Notes: generated from the sequence alone by a model not told the origin. 64,000 nucleotides of DNA from Tolypeutes matacus (GCA_026826555.1 JAKSZT010053994.1:1977742-2041741), one strand, 5' to 3'. Positions 23,850 through 38,175 are shown, counted from the first letter of the stretch. Translations and numbers: made by a program.

Positions 23850-26064
23850 GAAGATAAAACATGCTATCTAAGGATGGAGGATTTGTGATTGAGTCAAGGA
23901 GACACATGCCATAAAGCAGAGCGGGGGGTGGTGCTCTCCTGGAGACTCTTAAGCCCAGGAATTCCTGAAGAATAAAGTGAAGACTGAAAAAATTTCTATA
24001 TGACACATGAAAGGATTCAGGATTTCTCCAGGATAAGGCCTGTGAAAGATGAAAAGAAAGACATCCTTTAGGGAGAACAACATGAGAAGGTGGAAAGGAC
24101 AAGCTCTTGCCAGAAAACTGCCATGAAGACAAGGCTGAAATGAGCCGGCCTGAATCCTCCAGTCCAGAGAGAATTTAAACAGAAGATGACAACCTGCTGG
24201 GACACTGTGGAGATGAGTACTCTGAACCAATGTTCAATATAAATGGAGGCAAGTCAGACAGATGCAGCATTAAGAGTCATATGTGTTTGTGGAGGGGAAG
24301 AGCAGTGTTGGAGCATAGCATCTGAGTGATGCTGTGGGATTCAAGGGGTGGCTGAGTTGGGGGACAGAGTGATATCCTGAGAGCATGGGGTCAGGTGAGG
24401 GCTTGCTTCTTTTCACTCTGTCTTGACCCTGAAAAAAAGAGGGTCTGGACCCAGTTCTCACACTCCTTCTTAGGCAAACTGAAGCCCTTATGTATCCATA
24501 AATAATTTGAATTTCTACCTTGAAATCATGGGGTTCTGTGTTCCTTTATTGTTATTCTTTTCTTTTTTAAAGAAAGGATAAAGTCCTTTTCTATAATTTC
24601 TTCTTTGAAAATCTCAAATAAAGGTGTATGTGTGTTTGTGCATGTGTGTGTGTGTGTGTGTGTGTATGAATGTTCCTTTATTGATACTCCTGGCTGTAGT
24701 TGTGTGCTATGGAGAATGCAGTCTCTGACCTTGAGGTGTGTCTGCTCCCTTAGGTTGGATTCTGCTTCCTGAGGCTAGAGCTCAGTATTTAGCATCCGAT
24801 CACAGGCTTTCATAGACTCAGTCTTGCTCTCCAGTTCAGTCCTAAGACAAGGGCTTCACCAAGAGTTACCAGACTTGGGAAGGGGAATGATGAATATTGT
24901 TTGCTTGACTCTGTCCCCCAAACATTTCCTACACTTTCTTAATAATTAACCCCATGGACACTGAGACAGAATGCTTGAAATTTGCCCTTGACTTAGTTCT
25001 CTGGCACCCCCAGGAGATTAGTCCATGAGTGTAGATCTAAGCCTTCTGTTGTCTCACTCTTTTACCCTAAATAAATGTTTCTCATCTTTCCTGACAGTGC
25101 CTGTCTCAGGAGTCTGGGTAAACATAATTGATTTAGTGAAGTGGGAGGAACAGGAAAATAAAAGTCCATCTATGCTGGGGGATGGATCTGAGATTCCCTT
25201 ATCTGATTTCTGTCTCCTTCTTCCATAGATGGATTCATCTGGGGGAAGTGCAAAAAAAAAGAGAAAGAGCAATATCCCACACAATAAAAATAAAATACAT
25301 TCAATTGTCCATGTGTATGTATCTGTGCTCACACATGGAGCACCCTGGTGTCTTGGTAAGTAGAGATTTGTCTCCATCTTCCACAGCACACACCAGCCTC
25401 AGGCAGCACTGAACACTGGACACTGAGCCTGTGCTGCCTAGAGATCCAGGCTTGTATCACAGAGCCACAGAACAGTCAGAGTTTTCAAGGGTGGGGGAGG
25501 GGCAGGGGAAGAGGAACTCCAGCCCCTCCCCCACCTTAAAGACTGTACAGCACAGCCTGGTCCTTGGATTTTCCAATTCCATAATTACAGAATATCATAT
25601 ATATACCTCCATACAATGTCTATTTATTCCAACTGGACATAGGAACTGGTTCAATTTTATCCTTGGCATTCTTAGCTTTGACATCACCCACTCCACATCT
25701 CTGAAAGTTTGAAATTTTCTCAGGAATTTTTTTTTTAAATAGTGAGGGCTTTATGTTTTCAAGGCCTCCTTTGTCCTCAATTTCAGCTTCCTTTCTTAAA
25801 CTGGTTTTGCTTTTCATCAACCTGGATATAAACTCAGCCACCCCCCCCCAATAATCCACATTTTACAAAAAAACAGGGATGAGTGATATTGTCTACACTA
25901 AAAGTAGGACAGAAGTTCTAGCACACCACATGGAAAATAATTTACCAAACTTTTATAGTAATATTTTTATGATTACACATTATATAACACAAAATTTCCT
26001 ATTTTAACAATTTTTAAGTGGTATTATTTGCATTCACAATGTTTTGCTTCCATCACTCCCATCC
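23850..26064. other. Unassigned, mostly unique sequence with a (TG)n tract
   Basis: A TG microsatellite lies at about 24,641-24,666. A pyrimidine tract ending in CCATAG at about 25,208-25,228 looks like a splice acceptor, but no exon could be supported. No gene is recognised. Confidence 0.5.
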
Positions 26065-26640
26065 ATTACTAAAGTTTTTGCATGACATCAAAGAAAGCTA
26101 CAAGATAGCAGGCAATCTCTGCCTGGTCTCCCTTTCCCCTGTGGGCTTCCTCTTCCTTTTGAGCTCCATGGACCCAGCATCTTGAAGATTCATGATTATG
26201 TGACCTGTAGTCCTCACTCTCCTAGCATAGGGCTTGTTTCTTTTGGAGCCTTCTATATACATCTCAGCTGTTCTGCTCTTTTACTAATTTAAACTGTAAG
26301 CTATCAGACAAAATGGCCCATCTCTCCTCTGGGCCTCAGCTGTTTGAACCTCCTCATTTCTGTCACATGGCAGGATCAGAAATGACAGAGCTTTCTCTTC
26401 TCTGAATGTCCATTTACCTCAAACCCAGCAAAGGAGTTGGGACTAAACCTGAGTCATGCCAAATGACATAGTCAAATCAAAAATCCCCATATCAATCTTA
26501 ACAGGTAATCTAATAAAGGCCCCTCAGCTGAATTTAATGCAGTCAAATGCTATCACACCAAGAGGAATAGATTAGTTTACAAACCTAATGTTTGGGGGGA
26601 TATCCATAAATTAATCCCTAACTGCCACATACACTTTGCC
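26065..26640 (-). mobile_element. Interspersed repeat, DNA-transposon-like (family 1), second copy
   Basis: It shares with 7,474-8,118 the order CTGAGTCATGCC, GTCAAATCAAAA/GTCCAATTAAAA, CTAATTAAGG-like, TTGAATTTAATGCAGTC-like. More diverged and incomplete at the left end. Confidence 0.5.
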
Positions 26641-27274
26641 TAACATAAAATCTACATTGGTTCTTGAGGCTGGGATATGGACATCTTTGGGAGGCCTAAC
26701 ATTATTGTCATATGAGGAAACACATCAGCAAATGATCATGAATCACAAATACATTCTAGTTTATGAAAACTTTGTCTTGCATAAATTCTTTTCTTAAACT
26801 TATTTATATCTTTACTTCCAAAAAGTAGAGAAATGACTGCAATATTTTGAAATACAGTAAATAAAATATTTCATATAAAAAAAGTGTATGGGAGACAAAT
26901 CTGATAGTAAGATTATGGTCAAAAAGATCATTTCAAATTTGGAGTTGGCATATATTGTTTGAAGGATCCCTTTAACCCTCAGGCAGCTTGAAATAAACCT
27001 GTTACACTGCAGATAAGTTTATCATTTTCACCAGTTCATTAAATTTGCATTATAAGAAATTCATTTGGAGTTATTGAGGAATCGTTCTCAAATGCATGCT
27101 ATTGATTAAATAGTAGCTATGGACCAGAGTTGATAAGGAGTTATAGAGGGGGAAAGCAGTGATAACAGTGAGAGTAATGTTGTCTATCCATGCCTTGAAA
27201 ATCCTCTTTAAATTACACTTGCAAGTGGATGAGAAAACACAATCCTCTACCCCACTTGCAATTCCCTTTTTATT
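26641..27274. other. Unassigned AT-rich sequence
   Basis: No feature recognised. Confidence 0.5.
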
Positions 27275-29260
27275 TTTTATTTTTATATTTTAAAAGAGGC
27301 TTAGGTTACATGAATGTTACAGAAAAATTACAGGGATTCCAATGTTCCCCACCTCCCACATAAACATCTTTCATTAGTGTGGCACATCACCTGCAATGGA
27401 TATACACATCCTGGGGCTTTGCCACTAAGCATGGACCATAGTTCACATTGGAGACCACACTCTCTTCCACACAGTTCTGCATGTTATATTCTGATGAAAA
27501 TGGCCTATATCTGTTGTTGTAATGTCACTCAGGATAATTCCCAAGTACCAAAAAAAACCCTGTATTACAACTGCTTTCCCTCTCCCTGCCCTGAAAGAGT
27601 TCAGCGACCACTGGCTCCACCTCAATGTTGTAATTTCTTCCATTGCTTGAATCACAATATGTCTACAGCAGAATACCATTAAGTCCACTCTATTCCATAG
27701 CTTTTCCCCCAATCCTGAGGAGTCTGGGATGGTGATGTCCACTCCACCTCCAAGTGAGAGGGGGCTTATATCCTATGGATGAGATGGATGGGATTATCCT
27801 GCCTGCAGCTGCAGGCTCTCTCCATTTCCTGGGATGGCCGTTGTCCTTCATCATCTCCTCACCCAGTGACTTGGGTTCGTCCATTGAACTGTAGAGTAGG
27901 AGTTGCAGCTCCACAGAAATTCCAGGCACAGCTGGCACTTGGGCAGGCCAAAGGCTCCACTCTCTGGAATTATACCCACAAACTCCAGCACCAAGTATAG
28001 GTTTGAATAGAAGGGACTGATGGAACATATGCAGAGAGCACTTATTTGAGTCCAATTCTGTTACTCTCAGATTCCAAAGTAGATCCCACTGATAAGGCAC
28101 CAATCTCTGGGGTTATCCCCCCTTATATAGGACCTAGGTGTCTCCAGAGGCCGCAGAAGTCCCTCTGTGTGGGGTGATATCCACTTTGGTGTTCTATGGG
28201 ATCCTACCGAGGTATGCATAAGTGTTAATTCTGGGATGACCTCCCGACTCTCTTTGAAGTCTCTTAGCCACATGAACTCATTTGTCTTTGCCTTTTCCCC
28301 CTTTTATTCAAGGTCTTTTTCCAGTCATGTTGCCAGTTGGCACTTGGTATTAATCCCTTATTGCCAGGGAGGCTCAACCCCAGGAGTCATATTCCATGTT
28401 GGGGGGAAGTTAATGCATTCTTATGCTGAGTTTGGCTTAGAGAGAGGCCACATTTGAGAAACACGAGGTTCTCACATGGCAACCCTTAGGCATCCCATAA
28501 CAGAAGGCTAAGTTTCAATTACAAGAGCAAAGGCTCACAAAGCTAGTCACCAATAACAAGAACCCATAAGTGGACCATCCTCCTTTGCTAGACAATGAAT
28601 CTGCACTTAGGGGACTGTTGATGCTCCCCTGGAGAATGTGGTGGAGCTTTCCAGGCTGGGAATTCAGTATTCTCTCATTTATTGAACGATTCTTCACCCA
28701 CTGTAACCATGCCCCACCCCTTGATCATTTGAACAATTTTATATATCTTTCATGTATATTCAGGTGAACTACCTCCCATGAAACACTCATCTCAGACACC
28801 TCCCACCAATGATCCTCTTCTGCCCATATTGTAATCCTTCTGTGATCTAAACATTCCTTGAAGATGAAGCCCATATAATAGCCAAATACAATTAATAGGA
28901 AAATGAAATAATAATAGTAAGTTTAAAGATAAGAGATAAAATACATGGAATCTTAAAAAATACACTAAAAATAAAATAAAATTAAAGGATTGGGATATTC
29001 AAAAAATGGGAAAAAAAACAAAAACATTAAAAAAAAAATTTAAACATTTTCCCTTTTATCACTTTATTATCGGTTGTCCAGTCTGTACCATGCCACCTTC
29101 CCCTTATCACTCCCCAGTGTCTCCAAAATTTTCATTTAATTTTCAAAGAAGTTTTAGGTCACAGGAAAGTGACAAAGAATACAAGAGACTCTCATATACC
29201 CAACCTCCTCCCCCTTTCCTCACCCCATATTAAAACCTTTTTGTATGTGGATGGTAGTAT
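27275..29260 (-). mobile_element. L1 3'UTR, 5'-truncated copy (about 2 kb)
   Basis: Read on the minus strand, it is collinear with 38,206-40,220 of the full-length L1, including both terminal-like modules (around 27,288-27,400 and 29,132-29,240). It stops about 500 bp short of where ORF2 would begin. It carries no coding sequence. Chance open frames such as 27,690-28,103 on the minus strand are not genes. Confidence 0.8.
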
Positions 29261-31788
29261 TGTTTATCTCTGTAATTAAATCCTTCTAAATTCATAGACA
29301 ATCATTTATTGGTTAGGTATACAACCCATCTTGATATAGTTTCAAGGGAAATGGTAATTAACACCACAATGACATTTTAGGGAAATCGTAAAAGCACAAT
29401 GCCATTTCATTAAATCTGTCTCAAAACTCTAAATTAACAAATCTGGCAATACCACACAATGATTATGAGATTGATCGACTTAACTTTTTATGGATTTTGT
29501 CGTATTGTGAAATGTGATATGCTTTTTAGAAATGACAAGCAGTTTTTTGAAAATCTGATTATTAATGAGTCTATGAACCTGCAGGTTCACTCGTCATTAT
29601 TTACCTAACATGAATGAAAACAAATATCCACAGAAACATGTACAACTATGTCCACACAGCTTTATTCATGATAACTAAAAATTTTGTACTGCACAGGTAT
29701 CAACATGTGGAATATTAATAAACTGTGACTTGTTTATCGAATATAACTTTACTCCATTTTTAAAAAGGAACAGCATACTGATACTGCCACCTTTATTAAT
29801 GAATCTAAAAAAACAATCATTTCAGTTTTTAAAATATACCCTTGAACAATAAAATTAATATTGAATGATTTAAATTATATAAAGGTTTAGAACAACAAAA
29901 ATGTTCATATGGTAAAATAATGATTAAGCAAATAGTCTGGGAGTTCCCTTTTGGGAATAGATGGAAAATATGTATATACTAGGAAGAGAAAAGGAATATC
30001 TCTTGACTGATGGTAGAATGAGTTAGATTTTTCAGGTTTTGTTTTACAGGGGGTTAATATTTTTCCTATTACATTAAATTATATGAATTTCTATATCATG
30101 TTTTCATGTGTTTGTAAATCATGCAAAATTAAAAATAACTATATTCTAAAAATTAACTTCATTTTAAAATATGTATCCTGGTTGCTTAAAGGTGAAGAGT
30201 ACTGATGTTTGCAACTTAACTTTGATATGCAAAGAAGTTTTTAAAAATTTTAAAAATGATTGTATTTATGGAATCCACAATGAATTCATAAATAGAAATA
30301 CATTAAAATAATTATATAAAAATGTTCAAATAAAATATAAGCTAAATGGATAGTGTTCACAGTATAGGATTTCAATATATGCTACATGTTCATATTTTGA
30401 TTGAAATGAGATGATTTAAAATCCATAAAAATGTTTATAGAAATATATTAATTCCACTGCATATTTTAAAAATATCTATGGTTTTCAAGTGGATGAACAG
30501 AATATTCCTTATGATGGCACTTTAAAGGATCAAAAATAAGAATTCTATATAGCAAAACCTGTAGAATGCAGCCAACTTTTGCTTCAGAAAATGAAACATT
30601 TGAAAATATTTTCCTCAGGGTTATCTTAAACTGAGGTAATAATGAATACAGCTTTAAAATTAAATGTATTTGAAAGAAAAAAAATGTTTCAAGGTAAAAA
30701 GAAAGCATTATATACTACCATCAATAAAAACTCATCAAAGTACATTTCTTTTCAAAGTGTATATTGATTAGCCAAATTAATAATTTAACAATGTCATTTT
30801 AAAGAGTTGGACAATGCAATCATATAATAATATATAAGTAAAATTTTCTGAAAATTCTATATATGACATAGAATTTTCAGAAAATTGAGAAAATAATGCA
30901 ATTTTCTGAAGTTGGCATGAAAATAAACTATTCTAAAGAATTATTTTGAAAGCCATTTTTTCACAGTTATAATTTATCCAAATTTATTTACATACTAATT
31001 GCTTAGTAAAATCCAAGCAATATTTCTGAAGTGAGAAGAATATGTCTTGAGTAAATAAATACAAAACTACAGTGTATAAATATGAATAATTTAAGTTTAT
31101 ACCATTATTAATTTTAACAATTTATTATATATCTTTGGAATTTTATATAATATTGTAAATCGTCTAGAAAAATTACCTTTGTATTTCAGATTTCTGCATG
31201 TTTATTGTTTATCCTACTTGGTCATTTGCTATATTACTGATTTTTATATAACAATTACATTCATTTGGAACAATAAAATTTAATTCCATGCTTATTTCAA
31301 GGTCACAGATTCTCATTGTATTCAGCAACGTCCTATATTTATCATTTATTTAAATCACTCTCTCTCTCTATCTCTTGTATCTACAGGTGTGTATGTTTCT
31401 GTAAGTCTGTGTAACTGTGTCTGTTTGTGTTTATGATTACAGTATTTTAGTAGTTGTTGCATTTCTTCTAGGTTCTTTGAAATACTATGTTTATAATCAA
31501 ATGTAAAATAGAACAAACAGCTAAAAATAACTTTAAGTGGTTAAAATATATGGGTGAGATTGTGTAATTCTTGGGAGAAATTGTAAACCGATGTAACTCT
31601 AAATATGCACAGTGAATCATCATACCTGCATGTGGGCATCAGGTAATCATACATGTTTCAAAGAGCAGCATACACTACCCTAAAAAAAGTGAAAAAGCAA
31701 AATGGACTACTGAGGCTTTTTTTTTTTTTTGAGTGATTATTTAATATTCTTTCTCCATTGAAATTTATGGAACTCTCAGATGCTTTCC
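29261..31788. other. Unassigned, very AT-rich sequence
   Basis: No gene and no repeat I can name. A short CT/GT-rich microsatellite lies at about 31,360-31,430, and a run of T at about 31,718-31,731. Confidence 0.5.
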
Positions 31789-32470
31789 TTTTTTTTTTTT
31801 TTTTTTGCTTTTTTTAGAAACAAGTAAAGATGATTGGGAGGATGTTAAGAAATGACACCAGCAGATATAGCTCCTAGATGACAAGTAACTCCTAAGATGA
31901 AACTTGTCTTAATTTCTTTATCTTCTAGCTCCTTCTGTGGCCAATCTATCAGCTGCTTCATTGCCTTTGATGCCACGATGGCCAGGAACATATTTCCATT
32001 GAATATCCATTTCTTGGGAAGCTTGATCAATCTTCTCGAAATCGCTTCTGTTGACAACATCTCTTCCAGAGGCAGTTTTCCATCCATTTTCTTTCCAGTT
32101 AGGCATCCATTCTGTAACGCCTTTCTTGACAAACTTGCTATCTGTCACGATGGTGAATTTTTGTAGGTTTTGGCTCTTTGCTTGTTCAATTGCTTTATGG
32201 GCTGCCTTCAGTTTGGCACTTTGATTCGTCTGCTGTCCAGAAACCCTCTCGCTTACATTTAGAGGATGATCAGGTCCCCAGTAAACTCCAACTCCTGCTT
32301 GTGCACCATGTCTTCCATTATTTCAGCAGCTGCCATCTACAAAAACAGTTGGAGGGTACTCTCCGTGCCGGCTAGAAGCCTGTCCCCATCGGCCTGAGCT
32401 CATGGTGACCTTTTCCAACAGGATCGCTCCGGATCGTCCCGGGGATGCAGTTGGAGGGCGTCTCTGGTTA
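31789..32470 (-). pseudogene. Retrocopy of an RNase H1-like mRNA (catalytic domain)
   Basis: RNase H1 cleaves the RNA of RNA-DNA hybrids. The minus strand encodes its C-terminal catalytic domain: an FVDGSC segment (first metal-binding Asp) at about 32,335, then GVYWGPDHPLN, QQTNQSAK, VTDSKF, WKENGWKT, VPGHRGIKGNEAADRL. A stop follows FVDGSC directly, and the family's catalytic Glu (in a TNQ-RAE context) reads Lys, so it is dead. No introns are visible. A run of T at 31,789-31,806 corresponds to a poly(A) tail on the minus strand about 100 nt after the stop. That indicates an L1-mediated processed pseudogene, 5'-truncated to the C-terminal half. Several segments differ more from mammalian RNASEH1 than I would expect for a retrocopy of the host gene. 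I therefore leave the symbol empty. Confidence 0.8.
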
Positions 32471-33417
32471 AACATTTCTTTCAAGTCAATTTGACAGTTT
32501 ACAGTTTACACAAGTAACATTGCTGCAGTCATGGTTTCCTTTAAAACCCCAAATCACAGCAAACCTATAATCATGCCACATTCCTTTCTCATACAAGGAA
32601 GTACATTTCAGGTTCAGTAGTTTAATTATATAAGCACAAATGAAAATACATCTCTATCTTCTTACATATCTATGAAAAATATTTTATGAAAATGAAAAGA
32701 CTATTAAAATACAACATTTAAATAAACACAGAATTCTATATTTATATATAAGAAAGGAAGAAAAGGATTCAAAGTAAAAAGACAAAAGGATAATGACAAA
32801 ACAATAAATATCTCAGAGTGTACAAATAAGATGGTTGAAAAAAGTGATATGCAGGACAGGAAATGATTGTGCAGAAAATTTTCAGAACTAAAACAAAAAA
32901 GGTAACTCTTTGGAAAGTAGAATAAAGTAAAGACATGGCAAACAGACTGAATAAGATAGAGAATATCTGGTAAGAAAGAGAAAACATAAATTTGGGGATA
33001 ATTATTACAAATAAAAATTGCCTTTATATTCCTAAGAAAGACATATTCTTTCATTTCAATTGAGAGACAGAATTTTTTTAAAATACAAGCTTAACTGGAA
33101 ATATGTGAATTACATCTGTGGAATAAATCATTAGAAATATCAAGTATCCCACTCTTGAATGCCCACTTGCACTTTCTTTTGATACTACATGTATGAATTG
33201 GCTATGAGAGCTAAACAGGGAAAGTAATTTTTAAGATTTCCTCAGAAACTTGAAGAAGATTTTTATAGGGTGGAGGAGGAATAGAAGCAGGAAGAAGAGA
33301 GAGCAGGAGGAAAATATACAAAAATACACATAATGGAAACATGCTTGTGAAATTGATTTCATTAAATAATTTTAATTCTTCTCTAGAAGCAACACAACGT
33401 CACAGAATTAGATTTGT
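32471..33417. other. Unassigned AT-rich sequence
   Basis: No feature recognised. A 116-codon minus-strand frame at 32,704-33,054 is low-complexity translation of AT-rich DNA. Confidence 0.5.
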
Positions 33418-33875
33418 GTTTTAGTTTCTTGACTGCTTAAACCAAATACCATGAAATATTTCAGCTTAAAAATTTTAAATTTGTTTGCTTATGGCCGGAG
33501 TACAAGAAAATGTCCAAATCAAGGCATTATCAAGGCTCTGCTTTTTTCCCTAAGAATGGCTGATTGACATCCTTGGGCCCTCTATCACATGGGCAGACAC
33601 ATGACTGCATCTGCTGGACTCTCCTTTCTCTTCCCAGTTTCATTTATTTCAGCTTCTTGCTTCCATGATATTTTCTCCCTGAGTCTGAATTTCACTATGT
33701 TTGTAAAGCATTCTAGTAATAGGTTGATGACTTCTCCTGAATGTGGAATGTCACACCTTAACTTATGTATTCTCATCAAAGTTTCTTACCTTCAATGGGC
33801 TCACACCCACAGTAATGCCTTAACTTAGGAAAATGTTTTTTCTGGGCTACATACAGTTCTATATACAACAAACTA
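33418..33875 (-). mobile_element. Interspersed repeat, DNA-transposon-like (family 2), copy 3
   Basis: Reverse complement of the family at 21,195-21,650. Landmarks are GTTTCTTGACTGCTTAAAC, TGTCCAAATCAAGGCATTAT, ATGGGCTCACACCCACAG and the GGGCTACATACAG end. Confidence 0.65.
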
Positions 33876-34827
33876 ATTACCTACTTAAAAATACATGCAA
33901 ATTTTAGGTTTAGAAAGGAATTTTAAGAAGAGGAAGCACAGATATCTTCTTATTTTTTTAAACAAATGACAGTATATTTGTCAGCATTGGTTTAAAGAAA
34001 AATAAAAAGTGTATGCACATTTTACTGTCACATATTCAGATGTTTGAATTTAAAAAATCTAAATACAGTAATTTTTGTTGAGGATGCAGAGCAAAGGATA
34101 TGTGGAAATATTGCTTGTGAGTTTACATTAATTGGTACAGTTGTTTGGAAAATCATGTGATATTTTGTTAGGAAGCTAGGAGTAATTTGTGATGCAGTAA
34201 TCCAAACACTTTAAGTCAGTGCTGAGAACAACAAAGATTTCCCATTTAAAGTACATGTTCATTTTGTGTTGGCTATGATTTGAAGTATATTTAATGCCCA
34301 CATTCTATGTCCAGGTTATTGGAACAGGTTGCATATGGGATGTTACAGGTTGGCATAGCAAAGTGAAAAGATGTTATTTTAAAATGTTCTCATATGTTGA
34401 CTTTTAAACCCACACTCCTTAGTCTTCATCAATTTTTTTTGGTTAAAGAATTTCAAGTGAACCACTCTTCTATTAATGAACCAGTACTCAATTTTCTTCT
34501 CTTAAAAAGGGTACAGCAGAGAGGGTCATCTCCTAAGGTTCATGGATATTTTGAATAATAAAACACATGAGGCTATATTTATAAAATTGCATATACACAT
34601 GCAATGAACCTGCATTTCCAAACATGACAGTGATTATTTCTGAGATGGAAGAAAGCTATGAAAACAGAGATAAACATGTTTAATCCTAGGGTACTGGGTG
34701 TTTATATTAAGAATATTTTAGAAATACTCTTAGAAATCTAAATGTGATTTGGAATATAATATATTCTTACATATTCAATTAACAATATATAGTTAAAGTA
34801 CATTAGTGAATAATGACTAAATTTAGA
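33876..34827. other. Unassigned AT-rich sequence
   Basis: No feature recognised. Confidence 0.5.
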
Positions 34828-34843
34828 AAGATACAGTATTCTT

Positions 34844-35462
34844 TTTTTAAAAATAATTAAAAATATTTTTTTTTAATAATTAGTTTACATAAATGTTATA
34901 CAAAAAATATAGGGATTCCCATATGCCTCACGTCCCACACCTCCCAAAACCTCCCACAGAATGTCCTTCATTAGTGTGGGAGATCACCTGCAATGGATAA
35001 ATATATCCTAGGGCTTTGCCATTAAGCATGGATCATAGTTCACTTTGTAGACCACACTCTCTCCCACACAGTTCTGCAAGTTATATGCTGATGTAAACTG
35101 GCCTATATCTGTCATTGCAGTGTCACTCAGGACAATTCCCAAGTCCTGAAAAAGCCCCTGTATTACAACTGCTTTTCCCTCTCCCTGCCCCCAAAGCATC
35201 CAGTGGCCACTGGCTCCACCTCAATGTTGTAATTTCTTCCATTGCTTGAATCACAATATGTCTATAATAGGATACCAGTAAGTCCATTCTAGTCCATAGC
35301 TCTTTCCCCAATCCTGAGAAGTCTGGGATGGTGATGTCTACTCCACATCCAATTGAAAGGGGGCTTATACCCCATGAATAAGACAGATGGTACTATCCTG
35401 CCTGCAGCTGCAGACTCTCTCCATTCCCTGGGATGGCTGTTGTCCATCATCATCTTCCCATG
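34844..35462 (-). mobile_element. L1 3'UTR insertion with target-site duplication
   Basis: Homologous to the terminal 600 bp of the L1 3'UTR (38,220-38,820). It is flanked by AAGATACAG(T/C)ATTCTT at 34,828-34,843 and 35,463-35,478, one mismatch in 16. A T-rich left end is the poly(A) tail of a minus-strand insertion. Only 3'UTR sequence was inserted. Confidence 0.85.
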
Positions 35463-35478
35463 AAGATACAGCATTCTT

Positions 35479-37504
35479 CAACAAAGTGATCTAATATTCA
35501 ATAATAATTATTTATGTTCTTAAAGTTAATGTCAATAACTTGAATTGCAATTGGACTTAACTTTTGAAATATATTATTATTTCATCAATATTGAATATTG
35601 GTTCTCTAAAAGGTGCAAATTTCCATCTGATAATAAAACAATCATATGAAATATATATGAATCAAATTGATCTCTTTAGCTGAAAGCCACTTGGTTTTAA
35701 TTCTTACTAAATACAAAATTCTATGCATAAAAGTAATATTATCCAATATTTAATGGATACATAGCTCCTGCCAAGAATTGTTTCCCTAAAGCATTGACTG
35801 ACATTTTAATAAAGAATAGCAATTTTAAAAATTCATATAAATTCAATTTCCATGTGCATTCCTTGAAGCATGTCAAGAAATATATACATATTTATTTAAT
35901 TTTAATTATAATTTACCCAAATATAATTTTCATTTTATTCATTTGAATATAAGTGGTGTGAATGCAGAAATAAACAAAGAATCCAATGTAACAGAATAAA
36001 AGCACAGATACAGAAACACTCATTATTGATAATTTAGGAACACATTGCATGACAAATATGACAGTGATAGTATAGTTTCAAAAATTTGTACTTTTCAGTT
36101 AACAGTTCTAGAACAGTTGATATTCATAGATCATAATAAAAATTCACTTCTACCTCTTAACATGCGCCCATAATATTGAATAAGGAATGCATATGAAAGT
36201 CAAAACCATAATGGCTTTAGAGACTAACATTGGATAATGTCTAAATACCAGCCTAGGTAAGTATATGTCATATAAGAAGCAAAATAAAAACTACAATGGA
36301 AATAATTGATTATATTAGAATTGAGAATTTCTTTTCCTCAAATGATACAGAAAAACTGAAAATTCTATGTAACAAACTGGGGAAATGTACCTGTCAATAG
36401 AAAATGTAAATTAATTTTAAAATACATTGAAATTTAAAACACATTTGCATACCCTAAGGACAAAAGAATAATCTGAAAGAGCTGACAATATAAAGTATTA
36501 ATAAGGAAGTTGAGCAAACAGAACTCTCAAACATTACTGAGGTGTGTATTAATTGATACAAACAATTTTAAGTGTAGTGTATGAGTTGTGTTAGGTACAT
36601 TATACTAGATTGAACCATCAATATTCAGTGCAGTGAGATTTGATTGTTCAAGATTCTTTTCCATTTTCTGTTGCCTACCACTCTCCACATTGAAACCCAT
36701 GCTGATGGAGAACAATCAACCCAAGTGTCAAATAGAATATAGAATGTGTGCAGTGCCCCTATGCATCTGGAACAAAGTAGTGCATACTTAACTGCTCAGT
36801 ATTTGAGAAGCAACTCCTGATGTACATTTAGCACTACTCAAGATTTTGTCCTATACCACAGAACAACCAATGGCTATAGAAAAAGTCCTGACCTTGTCAG
36901 TTGGGCTTGAGCAATCCACTAGACACTAGGGTATTTTGTGCTTCCTTCTCTGACAATTTTTAACTGCAAATTTTCTTGTTTGTAAAAGTATGTGTGGAGG
37001 TAATGTTTCTAATCTTTGCCACAGAGTAGAACAAAACATGAAGCCATGAAAGAAACATATTAAAGTAAGGAAGAGGTAGCAAAAAGTACTTGAGGACAAG
37101 TGTAATTTGTTCAACGGGGGAATAAAAATTCCTGGGTGGATCAAGTGGACAAGATCCAAACATGTTCCAGTCAACTGTCTATTTATTCAAAATTATATAG
37201 ATATATAAAGAGATAAAATAAGCATGTTCAATAAACATATTCATGCCATACTCTCCATCAAATAATCAGTAGACTTTTAGTGCAAGAAAATATATTTATC
37301 CTTTTTCCCGATGAAGACATCACCATTATAATGGTAAATAAACACAAAATTTATGATACTCAGTGGTAAAGACAATGAGATGGTACTCATGAATTGATAT
37401 TTATTCAGTTAGAAAACAACATATTCAAATTGGTGCCTAGTGAAAAATAGAAGAACCCTTAGGTAATAATATATAGAGAAATAAAAACTGAGATTGATTA
37501 CTTT
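35479..37504. other. Unassigned AT-rich sequence
   Basis: No feature recognised. Confidence 0.5.
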
Positions 37505-37680
37505 TTTGTTTTTAAAGAAGCTTTAGATTACATAAATGTTACAAAAAAATATAGAGGATTCCTGTATGTCCCACTCCCCACACACACTTTCTCACATTAA
37601 CAACATCCTTAATTAGTGTGGTTCCTTTGTTATAATTGATGATTCTATTATAGACATTATTCAAACAATGGGATTTGTTT
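37505..37680 (-). mobile_element. L1 3'-end fragment
   Basis: TTTAAAGAAGCTTTAGATTA and ATTAGTGTGGTTCC match L1 3' termini in this window. A short relic of a different 3'UTR subtype. Confidence 0.6.
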
Positions 37681-38175
37681 TTGATATCTTACAAGTCAGA
37701 AATATGGAGTTATTAGCAGAGAAAATGACCTTTTAATACTGAGACTGTGAGGCTAAGCTTAAACTCTGTTATGTTGATTTAGATTTTGCTTAGCCCCATA
37801 ATATTTTTTACTTTTCTTTTTTCTTTTTTCTTTAGCCTCATAATATTGATGCCAAAAACATTCACCCTTCCATCAGCTGCCATGTGCATACATAAAAATA
37901 TCTGAAGGTAATTCTCTATTGAAATAGAAACTGAGAATATTGTCATTAGAAAACTTAGGCAGCTTTTGTGAATTGAAAACTGAGTGGAAATATTCATGCT
38001 ATACAAATTAATTAGACATTGATAAGACCAAATCAAATTGTGGCCACTCCATAACACAAATCCATAAACAAATGCTAACCAAAATTTTGACACCAAGGAA
38101 TGGAGATCCTAAACAGCTTTCAGTTTCTTCTGTCATACTTTAAAGTAATATCTAAAAAATACAAAGCATTTTAGG

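Noticed and set aside
25200..25290. Possible splice acceptor and exon (pyrimidine tract, CCATAG, then ATGGATTC)
   Set aside because: The frame runs into an A-run and stops. No matching donor, no protein similarity, no neighbouring exon.
27690..28103. 137-codon minus-strand frame as a gene
   Set aside because: Lies in the L1 3'UTR, and the same segment is broken in the copies at 38.7-39.0 kb.
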